From an uncultured Chromatiaceae bacterium (GTDB taxonomy: Bacteria > Pseudomonadota > Gammaproteobacteria > Enterobacterales > Alteromonadaceae), in contig CALJUX010000073.1 in the NCBI GenBank assembly GCA_937978655.1, positions 1 through 64,000 on the forward strand: a stretch of 64,000 nt of DNA, in the 5' to 3' direction. Positions 9,292 to 17,481 of this stretch are shown piece after piece. Below the pieces are notes generated by a model. The model was not told the DNA's origin. It did no database searches and saw only the letters and a program-made list of their open reading frames with translations. Within the stretch, counting starts at the first letter, position 1; every line of letters begins with the position of its first letter. The position numbers were made by a program, and so were the translations under genes.

Positions 9292-10101
9292 TCAGCTGCG
9301 GATCAGCCGCTGACGCTGAAATTCGCGGATCTTTTCCACATAATGCCGGGTGGTTTGCACCGTCAGCACACTGCGGGTGTTATCCAGCACCTGACCACCA
9401 AATTCATCGGCCAGCTTGCGCGCCGCATTGTGCATCAGATTGAAGCTCTGCAGGGCTTCGCCCGGCCCTGGCAAAGTCATAAACAGACTTAAGCCGCGGG
9501 TTTGCAGTTTATCCATCTCTTCGAGATCAAAAGTCCCCGGATTAAACATATTGGCGAGGCTGAATAACACACCGCCAGAGCCGGCATTGTCGTGGTGACG
9601 ATGGAAAATATTCATCTCGCCGTACTTAAAGCCCAGGGTGAGCAGGCTGGGTAACAACATCGCGCCGTTAATTTCCTGCCCTTCCGGTAACAGGACATAC
9701 AAAATCAGCACTTCACTTGGGCCGTCATCAGCAACCTGCTGCTCACTGCCAGCATCAGTGTCATCGTCAGCACTGAATGACAATGATGGTTCTTCATGCA
9801 GTGTCGGTGCTTTTTCCCGGTCTTCACGAAACTTTTTCGCAGGTTCACGCAAACGATCACTGCGCGGAGCCACCGTTGGCGCCGGCTTTGGCTGAGGCTT
9901 TTCGCCTGGTGCCAGTTTGCGCGGTTTGCCAACGCCATACTCATCAAAACCTTCTGGCGGCGCGCCCGATTTATCTTCCGGAACATACCGGCTTTGCGCC
10001 TGCTGTGACGCCTTACGCGCCGACCACCAGCCATGCAAGGCCAGCCCTGCCATCGCCAACACACCTAATACAATTAACGCATAACGAAATTCTTCAGCCA
10101 T
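9292..10101 (-). CDS. zipA: cell division protein ZipA
   Basis: Tethers FtsZ filaments to the inner membrane early in divisome assembly. The 269-residue protein has the ZipA layout: a short N-terminal membrane anchor (RYALIVLGVLAMAGLALHGWW, residues about 6-26), a charged and Pro-rich linker (about 30-125) and a C-terminal FtsZ-binding domain (VLILYVLLPEGQEINGAMLLPSLLTLGFKYGEMNIFHRH onward). It starts 20 bases after the smc stop, so the two are co-transcribed, and ends at a strong terminator. The usual partner ligA is displaced by about 5.5 kb. Confidence 0.95.
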   Translation of the reverse strand: MAEEFRYALIVLGVLAMAGLALHGWWSARKASQQAQSRYVPEDKSGAPPEGFDEYGVGKPRKLAPGEKPQPKPAPTVAPRSDRLREPAKKFREDREKAPTLHEEPSLSFSADDDTDAGSEQQVADDGPSEVLILYVLLPEGQEINGAMLLPSLLTLGFKYGEMNIFHRHHDNAGSGGVLFSLANMFNPGTFDLEEMDKLQTRGLSLFMTLPGPGEALQSFNLMHNAARKLADEFGGQVLDNTRSVLTVQTTRHYVEKIREFQRQRLIRS

Positions 10102-10121
10102 TGTTTTTAACCTTTTAGTTC

Positions 10122-13100
10122 TCAGGCCTGTGCCATTTTGACGGCATCTTCCACATCCACCGCAACTACACGTGACACGCCGGGTTCCTGCATTGTCACG
10201 CCCATCAGTTGAGCGGCCATCTCCATCGCAATTTTGTTGTGACTGATATAAATAAACTGCACACTTTCCGACATCTCCCGGACTAAGTTACAAAAACGCC
10301 CGACATTGGCGTCGTCCAGCGGAGCATCAACCTCATCCAGCATACAAAAAGGTGCCGGATTGAGCCGGAAAATAGAAAACACCAATGATAAAGCGGTAAG
10401 CGCTTTTTCTCCACCGGATAATAAATGAATAGTACTGTTTTTTTTACCAGGGGGACGCGCCATGATAGTGACACCGGTCTCTAATAAATCCTCATCGGTG
10501 AGGTCGAGATAAGCACTGCCGCCGCCAAACACTTTCGGGAATAAACTTTGTAAACCTTCATTCACCGCATCAAAAGTACTTTTAAATTTCTGCCGGGTTT
10601 CGCGGTCGATTTTTTTAATCGCCGTTTCCAGCGTGTCCAAAGCTGCAGTTAAATCATCGTGTTGTAAATCCAGATATTTTTTCCGTTCATCCTGCTGATT
10701 AAATTCATCGATGGCGGCAAGGTTAATAGGCCCAAGCCGGCTTAAGGCTTCAGTGGTTTTTTCCAGATTGTTTTGCCAGACCTGTTCCTGTGCATCGGCC
10801 GGCAGGTTTGGCAGCAGATCTTTTAACATCACCTGCTGCTCCGCCAATAAATCCAGCATGTTGTTGGCACGAACCCGAAACCCTTCCGCGTCCAGGCGCA
10901 AATGCTCCATCTGCTTTTGCCGTGCCGCCAGCTGTTGCTGCGCGCCATGCTGGCCCTGCTCAGTCTGGCGGATTTGTTCGTCAATCTGCTGCAGCTGCTG
11001 TTCGAGCTGCAATTTTGCCGCTGCAGCTTCATCGCGGCTTAAAATCAGCGCCTGCAGTTCTTCCTGCGCACTGATGTCGGGTTCATCCAGCAGTTCCAGC
11101 TGGTCGGTTAACACACTCAGGCGTTCACGCAGTTTTTGCTGTTGTGTGCTGCTACGGGCCAGATGCAGCCGGACTGCATCTAACTGCCGTTCCAGACTGA
11201 CCTGTTGCAACCGCTGCTGGCTCAGCTGCTGATTCAGCTGCTGTTCCTGCTCACGGCGCTGGCGCAGTTGTACCTGAAACTGTTCCTGTTGCTGTTGCAG
11301 CTGCCGCTGACTGTCCTGCTGCGCCGCGGACTCGTCTTCCAACAGCTCCAGCTGCGCCTGTTGCTGCGCCTGCTGTTGCTGCCACTGGCCGATATCCTGT
11401 TGTAACTGCTGACGCTGCGCCAGTAACTCGCGCTGCTGCTGTTGCTGCTGCTCCAGGCGGAATTGGGTTTGCTGCTGCTGATTCAGGCTTTGTTGTAACT
11501 GCTGCTGCATTGCAGCAGACGCCTGGCGGAAAGTGCTTAGCTGCAAAGTGCTGCTGGCAAGGTCGGCATCAAGCGCGGCGATGTCGGCCGTACGCTGCTG
11601 CTGTTGGGTCTGCAGCAGCTGTTGGTCTTTGGCAACGGCATCCAGCTGTTGCTGCAACTGCAGCGGATTTTGCCGCGCTTGCTCATCCGGCACTATCAGC
11701 CAGTTCGGCCCAAGCCAAAGCCCATCCGGGCTTATCAGCGACTGAGCGGCACTGAGCTGGGGTTGCAGCGTTAATGCCTCGGCGTAATCCGCGACACAAA
11801 AAATTTGCCAGAACTGCGCCGGGATGGTTTTACCGCCTTGTGCATCCGGCGCAACCTGGTCAGCCAGGGTTGGCAGTGCACCGGGCCTTGCTGATCCATC
11901 AGGCACTCGCGGCGCCGGGGTGCTTTGCAGCAAATGATGCGAAGGGGCGCTTGCCGGAAGACGGTCAGTGGCCTCACTAAAATTCAGCGCCTGCAGCGCC
12001 ACGGCGACCGCAATGTCCCAGCCCTCGCTGATAGTTAACGCCGGTAGCAGCGGCTGCTCAGCCTGCAACCGCGTTAACTGCTGCGTCAGTGCTGCTGTCT
12101 GCTGCTTCAGCGCATTCCACTCCAGTTCAGCGGTTTTAAGTTCAAGCTGTGCCTGCTGCAGTGCGGTCTGGATGGTTGTCAGTTGTTGTTCTTGCTGGCT
12201 GACAGCAGCATTGGCAACCTCCGCTTCCTTTTGCAACTGCTGCTGTTGTTGTTGCAGTGCAGCCAATTCATCCTGCAATTGCTGCGGTGTGAGCGCCTTT
12301 TGCTGCAGTTCCAGCCGCTCATCCTGCTGCGCAGCCCGGTCTATTTGCGCCTGCAGATGCTCAGTCGATAAACGTAGTTGTTGCATCTGCTGCGCCAGCG
12401 CAAACAGCTGTTGTTGCATCTGCTGATAAGCCTGTTGGCTGTCCAGCCCTTGCTGCTGAGCGGCTTCATACGCCTGCTGCAATTCGTCATGCTGCTGCTC
12501 AAGCAATTCCAGCGCCGGCGCACCTTCGAGTAGCGCGCCCTCCAATTCAGTCAGTTGCAACGCTTCTGCCGCTTGCTGGTCCAGCGCCTGTTCAATCTCA
12601 TGTTGCAGCTGGCGCTTTTCATCATGAATTTGCTGACGACGGCTGCGCTGATGCAGTTGTTGCTGCTCCAGCGCAGTGATTTGGCTGCCAAGCTGATAAT
12701 ACTGCTGTTGGGTTTGCAACAGACTATCCCGCAGGCTTTGCTGTTGCTGTTTCAGTGTTTCCAGCGCGCGAAATGCGCCCGAACCTTCTGCCATAAACTG
12801 CTGATATTCGGTTTCAAGCGCCGCCAATGCCTGTTCGGCCTGCTGCAGCTGCTCGTTAAAAAAGTACCAGCGCAAGGCGGTCAGTTCAGCTTTTAACCGG
12901 CGTTCTGTGGCTTTTAATTCTTTGTAGCGCTCAGCTGTCGCGGCCTGACGGCGTAACTTATCGAGGTTTTTGCCGAGTTCCTCGCGCACGTCACTTAAGC
13001 GGTCGAGGTTGTCGCGGGTATGACTGATGCGGGTTTCGGTTTCACGCCGGCGCTCTTTGTATTTGGAAATACCGGCCGCTTCTTCGATAAATACTCTTAA

Positions 13101-13577
13101 ATCCTGTGGCCTGGATTCAATCAGTTTGGAGATCATGCCCTGTTCGATAATGGCGTAGCTGCGGGGCCCGAGGCCTGTGCCTAAAAAGATGTCGGTGATA
13201 TCACGGCGGCGGCATTTGCTGCCATTGAGAAAATACAGCGATTGCGCATCGCGGGTCACCAAACGCTTCACCGAGATTTCGCTGCGATCGGCCAGACTGC
13301 CCTGCACCCGGCCTTCGGTGTTTTCAAACACCAGTTCAACCGAGGCCTGTGACACCGGCTTGCGCTGCGCCGAGCCGTTAAAAATCACGTCGGTCATCGC
13401 ATCGCCACGCAGGTTTTTTGCGCTGCTTTCCCCCAGTACCCAGCGCACCGCATCAATAACGTTGGATTTACCGCAGCCGTTTGGCCCCACCACGCAGGTC
13501 ATTGCCGTCGGAAACGGCACCAGCGTTGGGTCAACAAAGGATTTAAAACCGGCAAGTTTGATCTGTTTTAGGCGCAT
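10122..13577 (-). CDS. smc: chromosome segregation ATPase SMC
   Basis: Core subunit of the Smc-ScpAB condensin that compacts and separates chromosomes. The 1151-residue protein has the Walker A motif GPNGCGKS (31-38), the ABC signature LSGGEKALTAL (about 1053), Walker B CMLDEVDAPLDD (about 1078) and a hinge at about 500-635 (LTISEGWDIAVAVALQAL to LWLGPNWLIV). The two coiled-coil arms are exceptionally rich in Gln, with runs of five to seven Q. The start at 13577 (MRLKQIKLAGFKSFVDP) matches the family; 15 extra in-frame upstream codons do not. The presence of smc argues against a MukBEF organism. It is divergent from cysZ. Confidence 0.96.
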   Translation of the reverse strand: MRLKQIKLAGFKSFVDPTLVPFPTAMTCVVGPNGCGKSNVIDAVRWVLGESSAKNLRGDAMTDVIFNGSAQRKPVSQASVELVFENTEGRVQGSLADRSEISVKRLVTRDAQSLYFLNGSKCRRRDITDIFLGTGLGPRSYAIIEQGMISKLIESRPQDLRVFIEEAAGISKYKERRRETETRISHTRDNLDRLSDVREELGKNLDKLRRQAATAERYKELKATERRLKAELTALRWYFFNEQLQQAEQALAALETEYQQFMAEGSGAFRALETLKQQQQSLRDSLLQTQQQYYQLGSQITALEQQQLHQRSRRQQIHDEKRQLQHEIEQALDQQAAEALQLTELEGALLEGAPALELLEQQHDELQQAYEAAQQQGLDSQQAYQQMQQQLFALAQQMQQLRLSTEHLQAQIDRAAQQDERLELQQKALTPQQLQDELAALQQQQQQLQKEAEVANAAVSQQEQQLTTIQTALQQAQLELKTAELEWNALKQQTAALTQQLTRLQAEQPLLPALTISEGWDIAVAVALQALNFSEATDRLPASAPSHHLLQSTPAPRVPDGSARPGALPTLADQVAPDAQGGKTIPAQFWQIFCVADYAEALTLQPQLSAAQSLISPDGLWLGPNWLIVPDEQARQNPLQLQQQLDAVAKDQQLLQTQQQQRTADIAALDADLASSTLQLSTFRQASAAMQQQLQQSLNQQQQTQFRLEQQQQQQRELLAQRQQLQQDIGQWQQQQAQQQAQLELLEDESAAQQDSQRQLQQQQEQFQVQLRQRREQEQQLNQQLSQQRLQQVSLERQLDAVRLHLARSSTQQQKLRERLSVLTDQLELLDEPDISAQEELQALILSRDEAAAAKLQLEQQLQQIDEQIRQTEQGQHGAQQQLAARQKQMEHLRLDAEGFRVRANNMLDLLAEQQVMLKDLLPNLPADAQEQVWQNNLEKTTEALSRLGPINLAAIDEFNQQDERKKYLDLQHDDLTAALDTLETAIKKIDRETRQKFKSTFDAVNEGLQSLFPKVFGGGSAYLDLTDEDLLETGVTIMARPPGKKNSTIHLLSGGEKALTALSLVFSIFRLNPAPFCMLDEVDAPLDDANVGRFCNLVREMSESVQFIYISHNKIAMEMAAQLMGVTMQEPGVSRVVAVDVEDAVKMAQA

Positions 13578-13713
13578 GCCAGACGAGTGACAACCGGGCT
13601 GAAGGTTCACAGACTGTAACAAAATGAGGTATAGCTGTCACGGCAAAACTATTGCAGATCAAGCCATTGCCCCATAAGCTCTGGCCCAACAGGCATCAAG
13701 CAGGAGTCTTCTT

Positions 13714-14430
13714 ATGCATTATTTTTTCCAGGGCCTCAGTTTGCTTAGTACCAAGGGGCTGCGCCGTTATGTGTTGATCCCGCTTGGCATTAATCTGGTG
13801 TTGTTCGCCGGGGCGTTTTTTTACCTGATCCAGCAGGTACAGGGCTGGGTCAGTCATCTGATGGGCTGGGTACCGGACTGGCTCAGTTTCCTCGAATATC
13901 TGCTGTGGCCGGTGCTGGTGCTGAGTGTGGTGCTGTCTTTGGCCTTTGCTTTTACTATGGTGGCGAATTTTATCGCGGCACCTTTTAATGCGCTGCTCAG
14001 TGAAAAAGTCGAACTGCATCTGACCGGGCAAGCATTGCCGGAACAAGGTTTTGCCGCCTTTATGAAAGACGTGCCACGGATGCTCGGCCGTGAATGGACC
14101 AAATTTTTGTATTGCCTGCCGCGCGCCCTGGTGTTTTTACTGGCGTTTTTCTTTTTGCCTTTGATTGGCCAGTTGCTGTGGTTTTTGTTCACCAGCTGGA
14201 TGATGGCGATTCAGTACTGCGACTATCCGTACGACAATCACAAAGTGCCGTTTCATACCATGCGCCAGCAACTGCGCGGTGATTTGACCGGCAGTTACAG
14301 CTTTGGCATGACCGTCGCCATCGGCAGTATGGTACCGTTTTTAAACTTACTGGTGATGCCGATAGCGGTCTGTGGTGCCACCGCCATGTGGGTGGACCGC
14401 TACAAAACGGCGCATTACGCCGGGCGCTGA
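13714..14430 (+). CDS. cysZ: sulfate transporter CysZ
   Basis: Inner-membrane sulfate permease that feeds cysteine biosynthesis. The 238-residue protein has several hydrophobic segments (about 20-40, 64-95, 132-165 and 200-225) and family blocks including QGLSLLSTKGLRRYVLIPL, FAFTMVANFIAAPFNALLSEKVE and MMAIQYCDYPYDNHKVPF. An AGGAG ribosome site lies eight bases before the ATG. The cysZ/smc-zipA divergent arrangement recurs across related genera. A strong terminator follows. Confidence 0.93.
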   Translation: MHYFFQGLSLLSTKGLRRYVLIPLGINLVLFAGAFFYLIQQVQGWVSHLMGWVPDWLSFLEYLLWPVLVLSVVLSLAFAFTMVANFIAAPFNALLSEKVELHLTGQALPEQGFAAFMKDVPRMLGREWTKFLYCLPRALVFLLAFFFLPLIGQLLWFLFTSWMMAIQYCDYPYDNHKVPFHTMRQQLRGDLTGSYSFGMTVAIGSMVPFLNLLVMPIAVCGATAMWVDRYKTAHYAGR

Positions 14431-14448
14431 GCCTTATCCATCAAGACG

Positions 14449-14473
14449 AAAGCCCGCAACCGCGGGCTTTTTG
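14449..14473 (+). terminator. intrinsic terminator of cysZ
   Basis: Perfect 9-bp stem AAAGCCCGC/GCGGGCTTT (14449-14457 and 14462-14470) with loop AACC, continuing into a T run. It begins 19 bases after the cysZ stop. Confidence 0.92.
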
Positions 14474-14538
14474 TTGCCTGGCGCCTTCACTGCGCTGCGC
14501 CTGTTTGATGCCGCTTTCTGAGCGTCGCCGGTTTGCGC

Positions 14539-14544
14539 TATAAT
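14539..14544 (+). promoter_or_regulatory. candidate -10 (TATAAT) of tsaC
   Basis: A consensus TATAAT sits 28 bases before the tsaC ATG, just downstream of the cysZ terminator. The -35 candidate, TTTCTG at 14515-14520 with an 18-base spacer, is weak. Confidence 0.5.
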
Positions 14545-14571
14545 GCGCGGCCATTTTTTCAGGATGCCATC

Positions 14572-15531
14572 ATGACCCAACTGTTATCTGCCTTGACCGA
14601 CACCAAACGGGCTGCTGAATTACTCAGCGCCGGTGAGCTGGTCGCAGTCCCCACAGAAACGGTCTATGGCCTGGCGGCTGATGCCAGTAATCCAGACGCG
14701 GTGGCGAAAATCTTTGTCGCCAAAGGCCGCCCGGCCAATCATCCGCTGATTGTGCATATCGGCGATATCGCCAAACTCAGCGACTGGGCGCGGGATATTC
14801 CAGCGCAGGCTTTGCTACTCGCCAAAGCCTTCTGGCCCGGTCCGCTGACGCTGTTGTTACATAAAGCCGATGCCGTAACCCCGGTCGTTACCGGCGGTAA
14901 AGACAGCATCGGTATCCGCATGCCGGCCCATCCGGTGTTGTTAGCCTTGCTGCAGCAGACTGGCCTTGCGGTTGCAGCACCCTCTGCCAATCCTTATAAA
15001 AAATTAAGCCCAACCAGCGCTGCCCAGGTGATGGCCGGCTTAAACGGCCGTATTGCCGCAGTGCTGGATGGCGGCGATTGCAGTGTCGGCCTCGAATCCA
15101 CCATCCTGGATTTGACTTCAGACAGTCCACAAGTGCTGCGCGCCGGCCCGATCAGCGCCGGCGAACTGGAAGCGGTGCTGGGTGTGCCGGTCAGTACGCC
15201 CAAATCACACAACGTGGCAGTGCCAGGCAATGTCAAAGCACATTACCAGCCGGGTAAACCGCTGAAAATATTCGCAAAAGATGAACTGCTGGCCGCGTTA
15301 CAACAGCAAAACGCTGACGTGATTTGTCTGTATCAAAGCGCAGAGTTTGCGGCTTTGAAGCTGTCGCATAGCCGCCAGTTACCACAAGACAAAGCCGGTT
15401 ACGCCCGGCTGCTTTACCGGACTTTATTTGAAGCCGACGCACTACCGGGCTGCCAGATTTATCTGGAACAACCGCCACAAACAGCGGAGTGGGACGACGT
15501 CAACGACCGGCTACGTCGCGCTTGCAGCTAA
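14572..15531 (+). CDS. tsaC: L-threonylcarbamoyladenylate synthase, Sua5/TsaC2 type
   Basis: Makes threonylcarbamoyl-AMP from threonine, bicarbonate and ATP, the first step of the t6A modification at position 37 of ANN-decoding tRNAs. The YrdC domain fills residues about 10-195 (VAVPTETVYGLAADA, KGRPANHPL, FWPGPLTLLL, SIGIRMPAHP, APSANPYKKLSPTSA, GLESTILDL). A C-terminal Sua5 domain follows (about 220-319, starting PGNVKAHYQPGKPL). It is thus the long Sua5-like form, not the short E. coli TsaC. The ATG at 14572 gives MTQLLSALTDT, with AGGATG just before it. The t6A partner gene tsaB lies at 32168. Confidence 0.93.
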   Translation: MTQLLSALTDTKRAAELLSAGELVAVPTETVYGLAADASNPDAVAKIFVAKGRPANHPLIVHIGDIAKLSDWARDIPAQALLLAKAFWPGPLTLLLHKADAVTPVVTGGKDSIGIRMPAHPVLLALLQQTGLAVAAPSANPYKKLSPTSAAQVMAGLNGRIAAVLDGGDCSVGLESTILDLTSDSPQVLRAGPISAGELEAVLGVPVSTPKSHNVAVPGNVKAHYQPGKPLKIFAKDELLAALQQQNADVICLYQSAEFAALKLSHSRQLPQDKAGYARLLYRTLFEADALPGCQIYLEQPPQTAEWDDVNDRLRRACS

Positions 15532-15576
15532 GCAACCCGACAACCGGTTTCACCGCACGCAAAGCGTTGCGGATAT

Positions 15577-15604
15577 AAAAAAACCGCCAGATGGCGGTTT
15601 TTTT
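15577..15604. terminator. bidirectional terminator between tsaC and the MscS gene
   Basis: Stem AAACCGCC/GGCGGTTT (15581-15588 and 15593-15600) flanked by an A run on the left and a T run on the right, so it works on both strands. It serves the convergent tsaC (plus) and mscS-like (minus) genes. Confidence 0.92.
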
Positions 15605-15605
15605 A

Positions 15606-16247
15606 TTAACTGGCAGATTTCAGCTTTTGTCGCTGTTTCAGCGCTAAATCTCTTTTGGCATGCCAACGCTCGGCAGATTTTACCAGCTGGGTTTTGCAGT
15701 GTTGTGGCTCTTTGACAAAGACCGGCCGCGACACAATCAGGTTATTCGGATACACCACCGATTCGCCTTCTTTGGTACGCAGCGTGGTTGAAAATAAATT
15801 CACTTCTTCAATAGTGCCTTCAATGGCGTTACTGCCATCGACAATTTTCACAGTACGGCCCTGCGCAAACGCCGACTGGCCAAGCAGGATAAAAAACGCT
15901 GTGATGTTACTGAGTAAGCTCCAGGCGGCGAATAACGCCACACCGACTACCGCAATCATTGACGAGGCCAGTACCAGCAAACCTTTGATGTCGATACCCC
16001 AGATAATACTGAGCACCACCACCAGCAATAAAAACAGCAGAATATGGAATACCACCATAGCGCGGCGGTTCATTTCCTCTTTCAGCATGGTCGCGGCAAT
16101 AGTGCGGTAGATAAAAGGCGCGATACGGCGGCTCAGTACCGCATACAGCAGCAATACAATGCCGGAAACAATCAGCTGGGCGATTTCCGGTTTGTAATGC
16201 TCGGTCAGCGTTTTGACTTCAGTGATCCAATTCAGATTGGCGTCCAT
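15606..16247 (-). CDS. small mechanosensitive channel, MscS family
   Basis: A roughly 213-residue MscS-type protein, shorter than E. coli MscS (286). It has TM segments at about 26-45, 65-85 and 88-110; the last is the pore helix (LVLASSMIAVVGVALFAAWSLLSNITAFFILL). A compact beta domain follows (GRTVKIVDGSNAIEGTIEEVNLFSTTLRTKEGESVVYPNNLIV). The large C-terminal cage domain is missing, as in minimal MscS homologues. Predicted role: release of solutes at low osmolarity. The start is ambiguous: an AAGGAG precedes TTG 16256, GTG 16250 and ATG 16247. The gene follows ycgN by 31 bases in the same run. Confidence 0.88.
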   Translation of the reverse strand: MDANLNWITEVKTLTEHYKPEIAQLIVSGIVLLLYAVLSRRIAPFIYRTIAATMLKEEMNRRAMVVFHILLFLLLVVVLSIIWGIDIKGLLVLASSMIAVVGVALFAAWSLLSNITAFFILLGQSAFAQGRTVKIVDGSNAIEGTIEEVNLFSTTLRTKEGESVVYPNNLIVSRPVFVKEPQHCKTQLVKSAERWHAKRDLALKQRQKLKSAS

Positions 16248-16278
16248 CACTTGCAAAGACTCCTTAATAAACTCTGCG

Positions 16279-16779
16279 TTAATCCAAATCGTTCAGCGGC
16301 CAGGTCACAATATGATCTTCAAAATCATTGATATGTACCGCGCGCTCGGAAATAGTTTTATTGCGTACTGACATTTGTTTTTTATGCATCAGGCTTTTTT
16401 TGCCACCGTTTAACAGCGGATGCCAGCTGGGTAAACCACGGCCTTCCTGCAAGCGGCGATAACTGCAGCTGGTTGGCATAAAAAAGATATCTTTTAAGTT
16501 TTCCCGCGTCAGCTTGACGCAGTCCGGCACCAGCACTGTGCGCAGCTCATAGCAGTCACATTCACATTTATTGCTGTTCAGATACTGACAAGCGATATTG
16601 GTGAAATGCACCGTCTCGCCTTCACGGATAAAGTCGGTCGGGCCTTCGGCCTCTTCGTCTTCATCATCAATAAATTTGTTCAGGCAACATTTGGCACAGC
16701 CGTCACAAACGGCCTCCCACTCTTCGTTGCTCATCTCCATCAGGGATTTAGTTTCCCAGAATTTTTCTGCAAGGGTCAT
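16279..16779 (-). CDS. ycgN: YcgN/YkgJ family cysteine-cluster protein
   Basis: A 166-residue member of the UPF0260 family, function unknown, probably metal binding. Conserved Cys blocks are visible: CDGCAKCC near residue 25, CQYLNSNKCECDCY near 64-77, then CVKLT and CSYRRL. The ending WPLNDLD is usual for the family. Its ATG overlaps the stop of the FAH gene (ATGA). E. coli also keeps ycgN beside ycgM and ycgL, which supports the identification. Confidence 0.9.
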   Translation of the reverse strand: MTLAEKFWETKSLMEMSNEEWEAVCDGCAKCCLNKFIDDEDEEAEGPTDFIREGETVHFTNIACQYLNSNKCECDCYELRTVLVPDCVKLTRENLKDIFFMPTSCSYRRLQEGRGLPSWHPLLNGGKKSLMHKKQMSVRNKTISERAVHINDFEDHIVTWPLNDLD

Positions 16780-17471
16780 ACGCCGCTCCGTACGGCCAGG
16801 GCCGGGCTTTGACTCACCTGGCTCTGTACCGAAAAATAATTATCTAAGCTCAGCGCCAACTGGTCGCCGACCAACAAAGGCCCGACGCCGGCCGGTGTAC
16901 CAGTCAGCACTATGTCACCCGGCTGCAGACTGAACCAATAAGACATTTCACTGATCATTTGGGCGATACCGCGGATCATCAGCCGGGCATCGCCGCTTTG
17001 GCGGCGTTCGCCGTTGACATCGAGGCTAAAGGTCAGCGCCTGCGCATCAACCACCTGTGCGGCCGGCACAAAACCGGCCACCGGACAAGCGCCGTCAAAA
17101 CCTTTGGCAATATCCCAGGGCCGGCCGAGTTTTTTTAATTCTGCCTGCACGTCGCGTAAGGTTAAATCCAGCGCCAGGCTGTAACCCCAAACTGCATCTA
17201 ACACTTGCTCCGGCGTCACTGCGGTTAACGGCTTACCGATTAACACCGCAATTTCGGTTTCGTTGTGCACAGCTCCGCGGTCCTGCGGAATGCTCAGCGG
17301 CGCACTGAAATGGCGCAGCGCTGTGGCCGGTTTTAAGAAAAACAGCGCATCCGGCGCAGTTTTACTGTTCATCTCGGCGATATGGTCCTGATAGTTTTGC
17401 CCGATACAGACCACTTTCCCCACCGGTAAAGCGATAGGTTGCCCGAGTAAATCCTGGTGTTGATACTGCAT
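16776..17471 (-). CDS. fumarylacetoacetate hydrolase family protein (YcgM-like)
   Basis: A 231-residue FAH-fold enzyme; relatives act as acylpyruvases or oxaloacetate decarboxylases. Family motifs are KVVCIGQNYQDHIAEM, FLKPATAL, HNETEIAVLIGK (acidic metal ligands), GYSLALDLTLRDVQ, KGFDGACPVAGF and PGDIVLTGTPAGVGPL. The ATG at 17471 is preceded by GGAG ten bases after the upstream stop; the longer frame would overlap the transglycosylase gene. It is the middle member of the ycgL-transglycosylase-FAH-ycgN run. The precise substrate cannot be read from the sequence. Confidence 0.9.
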   Translation of the reverse strand: MQYQHQDLLGQPIALPVGKVVCIGQNYQDHIAEMNSKTAPDALFFLKPATALRHFSAPLSIPQDRGAVHNETEIAVLIGKPLTAVTPEQVLDAVWGYSLALDLTLRDVQAELKKLGRPWDIAKGFDGACPVAGFVPAAQVVDAQALTFSLDVNGERRQSGDARLMIRGIAQMISEMSYWFSLQPGDIVLTGTPAGVGPLLVGDQLALSLDNYFSVQSQVSQSPALAVRSGV

Positions 17472-17481
17472 CAGTACTCCG

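Noticed and set aside
10711..12426. Plus-strand Cys/Ser-rich reading frames (10711-11232, 11968-12426)
   Set aside because: They are antisense to the Gln-rich smc coding region; the strange composition is a by-product of CAG/CTG codons and there are no ribosome sites or family features.
10700..12700. Long CTG/TTG/CAG-type triplet runs resembling a repeat array
   Set aside because: They are the antisense view of poly-Gln codons in the SMC coiled coil; the frame is intact and there are no uniform repeats or spacers.
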